DNA of 64,000 nucleotides, from the NCBI RefSeq assembly GCF_003464165.1, contig NZ_QSEK01000004.1:42169-106168 (forward strand), read 5' to 3'. How positions within the stretch are numbered: the first letter of the stretch is position 1; every line of letters starts with the position of its first letter. Source of the stretch: Eubacterium sp. AM49-13BH (lineage in GTDB: Bacteria; Bacillota; Clostridia; Lachnospirales; Lachnospiraceae). Of the stretch, positions 63,169 to 64,000 are shown piece by piece. Below the pieces are notes generated by a model. The model was not told the DNA's origin and did not search any database. It saw nothing but the letters and a program-made list of their open reading frames with translations. The translations under genes were made by a program, and so were the position numbers.

Positions 63169-63199
63169 AGTATTTAGTATTGGCAAAATACTAAATACT
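63169..63199. promoter_or_regulatory. Perfect 13-bp palindromic operator
   Basis: AGTATTTAGTATT (63169-63181) and AATACTAAATACT (63187-63199) are exact complements around a 5-bp spacer. A third half site CTAGTATT lies at about 63207. It sits 38 bp before a gene with a ribbon-helix-helix-like N-terminus, so autoregulation is likely. Confidence 0.7.
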
Positions 63200-63236
63200 G
63201 TGTATTCTAGTATTGGAAGCAAAGGAGGTATCCATA

Positions 63237-63740
63237 ATGCAGAAGGAAATATGTTTTACTATTGATTCTGATGTATACGAAAAGCTTATGATGGCATTGC
63301 AATTGTCAGGCGAAGATCAAGAATCTGTTCTTGAGAATTGCGTGAAGTCGTATATTGCAAAAACTTTTGGTGAGATATCCGAAGAGTATAGTCTTGATAA
63401 GAAAAAGGCGATTGCAGATAGAGATTATACAGGAAAGGCTATTCAAAGAATTCCGGATTGGTCGGCAAAGCCGAATCAGAACAATCATAAAATTATAAGA
63501 GCATTCTTTACAGCTGAGGATTCCTCCGGAAGCGTGACTCTCGACACGATGGAAAAACTTTGCGGAGACAAGTCAAAATCTGAATTATATGTTGCTAATT
63601 TTAAGAACAATTATGCTCAGATGAAACTTGATGGTCCTAAGATGTATGGAAAAGTGTTTGAGGATGATGGTGAAAATGTTTGGATATGGAAAGAGGTAGA
63701 AGAGGTACTTCGAAAATTTAAGGATGATTTCTTAGAATAG
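63237..63740 (+). CDS. Putative ribbon-helix-helix protein of an accessory module
   Basis: A 167-residue protein. Residues 1-45 (KEICFTIDSDVYEKLMMALQLSGEDQESVLENCVKSYIAKTF) fit a strand-helix-helix DNA-binding domain. Residues about 85-167 (NHKIIRAFFTAEDSSGSVTLDTMEKLCGDKSKSELYVANFKNNYAQM to GENVWIWKEVEEVLRKF) look like a separate winged-helix-like domain that also occurs by itself elsewhere. ATG 63237 has AAAGGAGGT upstream. The palindrome just before it is a likely binding site. An MBL-fold gene follows after 100 bp. Confidence 0.6.
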   Translation: MQKEICFTIDSDVYEKLMMALQLSGEDQESVLENCVKSYIAKTFGEISEEYSLDKKKAIADRDYTGKAIQRIPDWSAKPNQNNHKIIRAFFTAEDSSGSVTLDTMEKLCGDKSKSELYVANFKNNYAQMKLDGPKMYGKVFEDDGENVWIWKEVEEVLRKFKDDFLE

Positions 63741-63839
63741 ATGGGTGCAACAGCAATAACAATGACACGGATTGTAGTATTTGCAAGCAAGTATTAGATA
63801 TTACATTTCATGTGATTATTATCTAGAGGAAATTTATAT

Positions 63840-64000
63840 ATGTATAAGAAAAGTGAAATAGAAATAGAAGTATTACCAGCGAATGAGGGGGATTGTATAT
63901 TAATTACAATTGAAAAGAAGATATACATATACTTATAGATGGTGGAACTGCAGAAACATATAGAAATTAATTTAAAAACTCGTTTGATTACAGTTAAAAA
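63840..64000 (+). CDS. Metallo-beta-lactamase-fold hydrolase, 5' end, frameshifted and cut by the window
   Basis: ATG 63840 (AGAGGAAA upstream) reads YKKSEIEIEVLPANEGDCILITIEKK, the opening strands of MBL-fold hydrolases, then hits a stop at about 63938. In a neighbouring frame the text continues IHILIDGGTAETYRN, the LIDGG strand that precedes the metal site. One missing base near 63920 and perhaps a second near 63970 explain this. The metal-binding HxHxDH motif would lie beyond the window. MBL proteins with this opening are often found in accessory or defence loci. Confidence 0.6.

Overview
The window looks like a chromosomal piece from a gut Clostridia of the family Lachnospiraceae (genus not resolved). 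The evidence is an AT-rich, AAG-favouring coding style, type III glutamine synthetase, class II aldolase, a type B sortase, YesL/DUF6472/DUF1538 families, and mobile elements typical of that group (TnpV, MobA/MobL, ParM/ParR, large serine recombinase). There are no rRNA genes and no CRISPR array. One tRNA gene (Gln, anticodon CTG) is present.

Region A (1-18.7 kb) is an integrated, plasmid-like mobilizable element. It follows the 3' end of an rlmD-type gene and tnpV. It holds a YjdF gene with a candidate riboswitch leader, a DUF4825 lipoprotein, a MobA/MobL relaxase with an RSF1010/IncQ-like nic sequence, a DnaC-like helicase loader, a replication initiator, a ParM/ParR segregation pair, a two-component/ABC export cassette, a STAND (NB-ARC-like) ATPase with TPR-like repeats, a GNAT-type toxin-antitoxin pair and a large serine recombinase.

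Region B (18.8-53.5 kb) is mostly host backbone. It has a DUF1538/tandem PII/rhodanese-TtcA/DUF6472/NYN-OST-HTH/luxS run, a 236-bp foldback palindrome, glnN with an attenuator-like leader, sortase B, fba, a zinc-ribbon/TPM pair, cyclophilin, GlnK-like PII, tRNA-Gln, cvfB, ridA, a CPBP protease, msmK, a CdaR-like regulator, ftsEX, an EnvC-like M23 hydrolase, a C-terminal processing protease, uvrB, uvrA, a HAD-HD fusion and guaA.

Region C (53.5-62.3 kb) is a second island, apparently inserted at the 3' end of guaA. It has an XRE repressor with repeated operators, xis and a tyrosine integrase, a MobC-like protein, a RepA-like ATPase, a Pre/Mob relaxase behind a highly structured candidate oriT, a second tnpV, and a putative lincosamide resistance pair: an ABC-F protein with an attenuator leader plus an Lnu-like nucleotidyltransferase. 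Region D (62.3-64 kb) starts a further accessory module: an Xis-like protein, two unknown proteins, a palindromic operator and a truncated metallo-beta-lactamase-fold gene.

At least eight otherwise normal genes are split by what looks like a single missing base: the MobA/MobL relaxase, glnN, fba, the cdaR-like gene, uvrB, uvrA, guaA and the Pre/Mob gene. A ninth is probable in the MBL gene. Several are essential or near-essential and nearly all losses fall in short homopolymers, so deletion errors in the underlying assembly are far more likely than real pseudogenes. I give the reconstructed gene extents.
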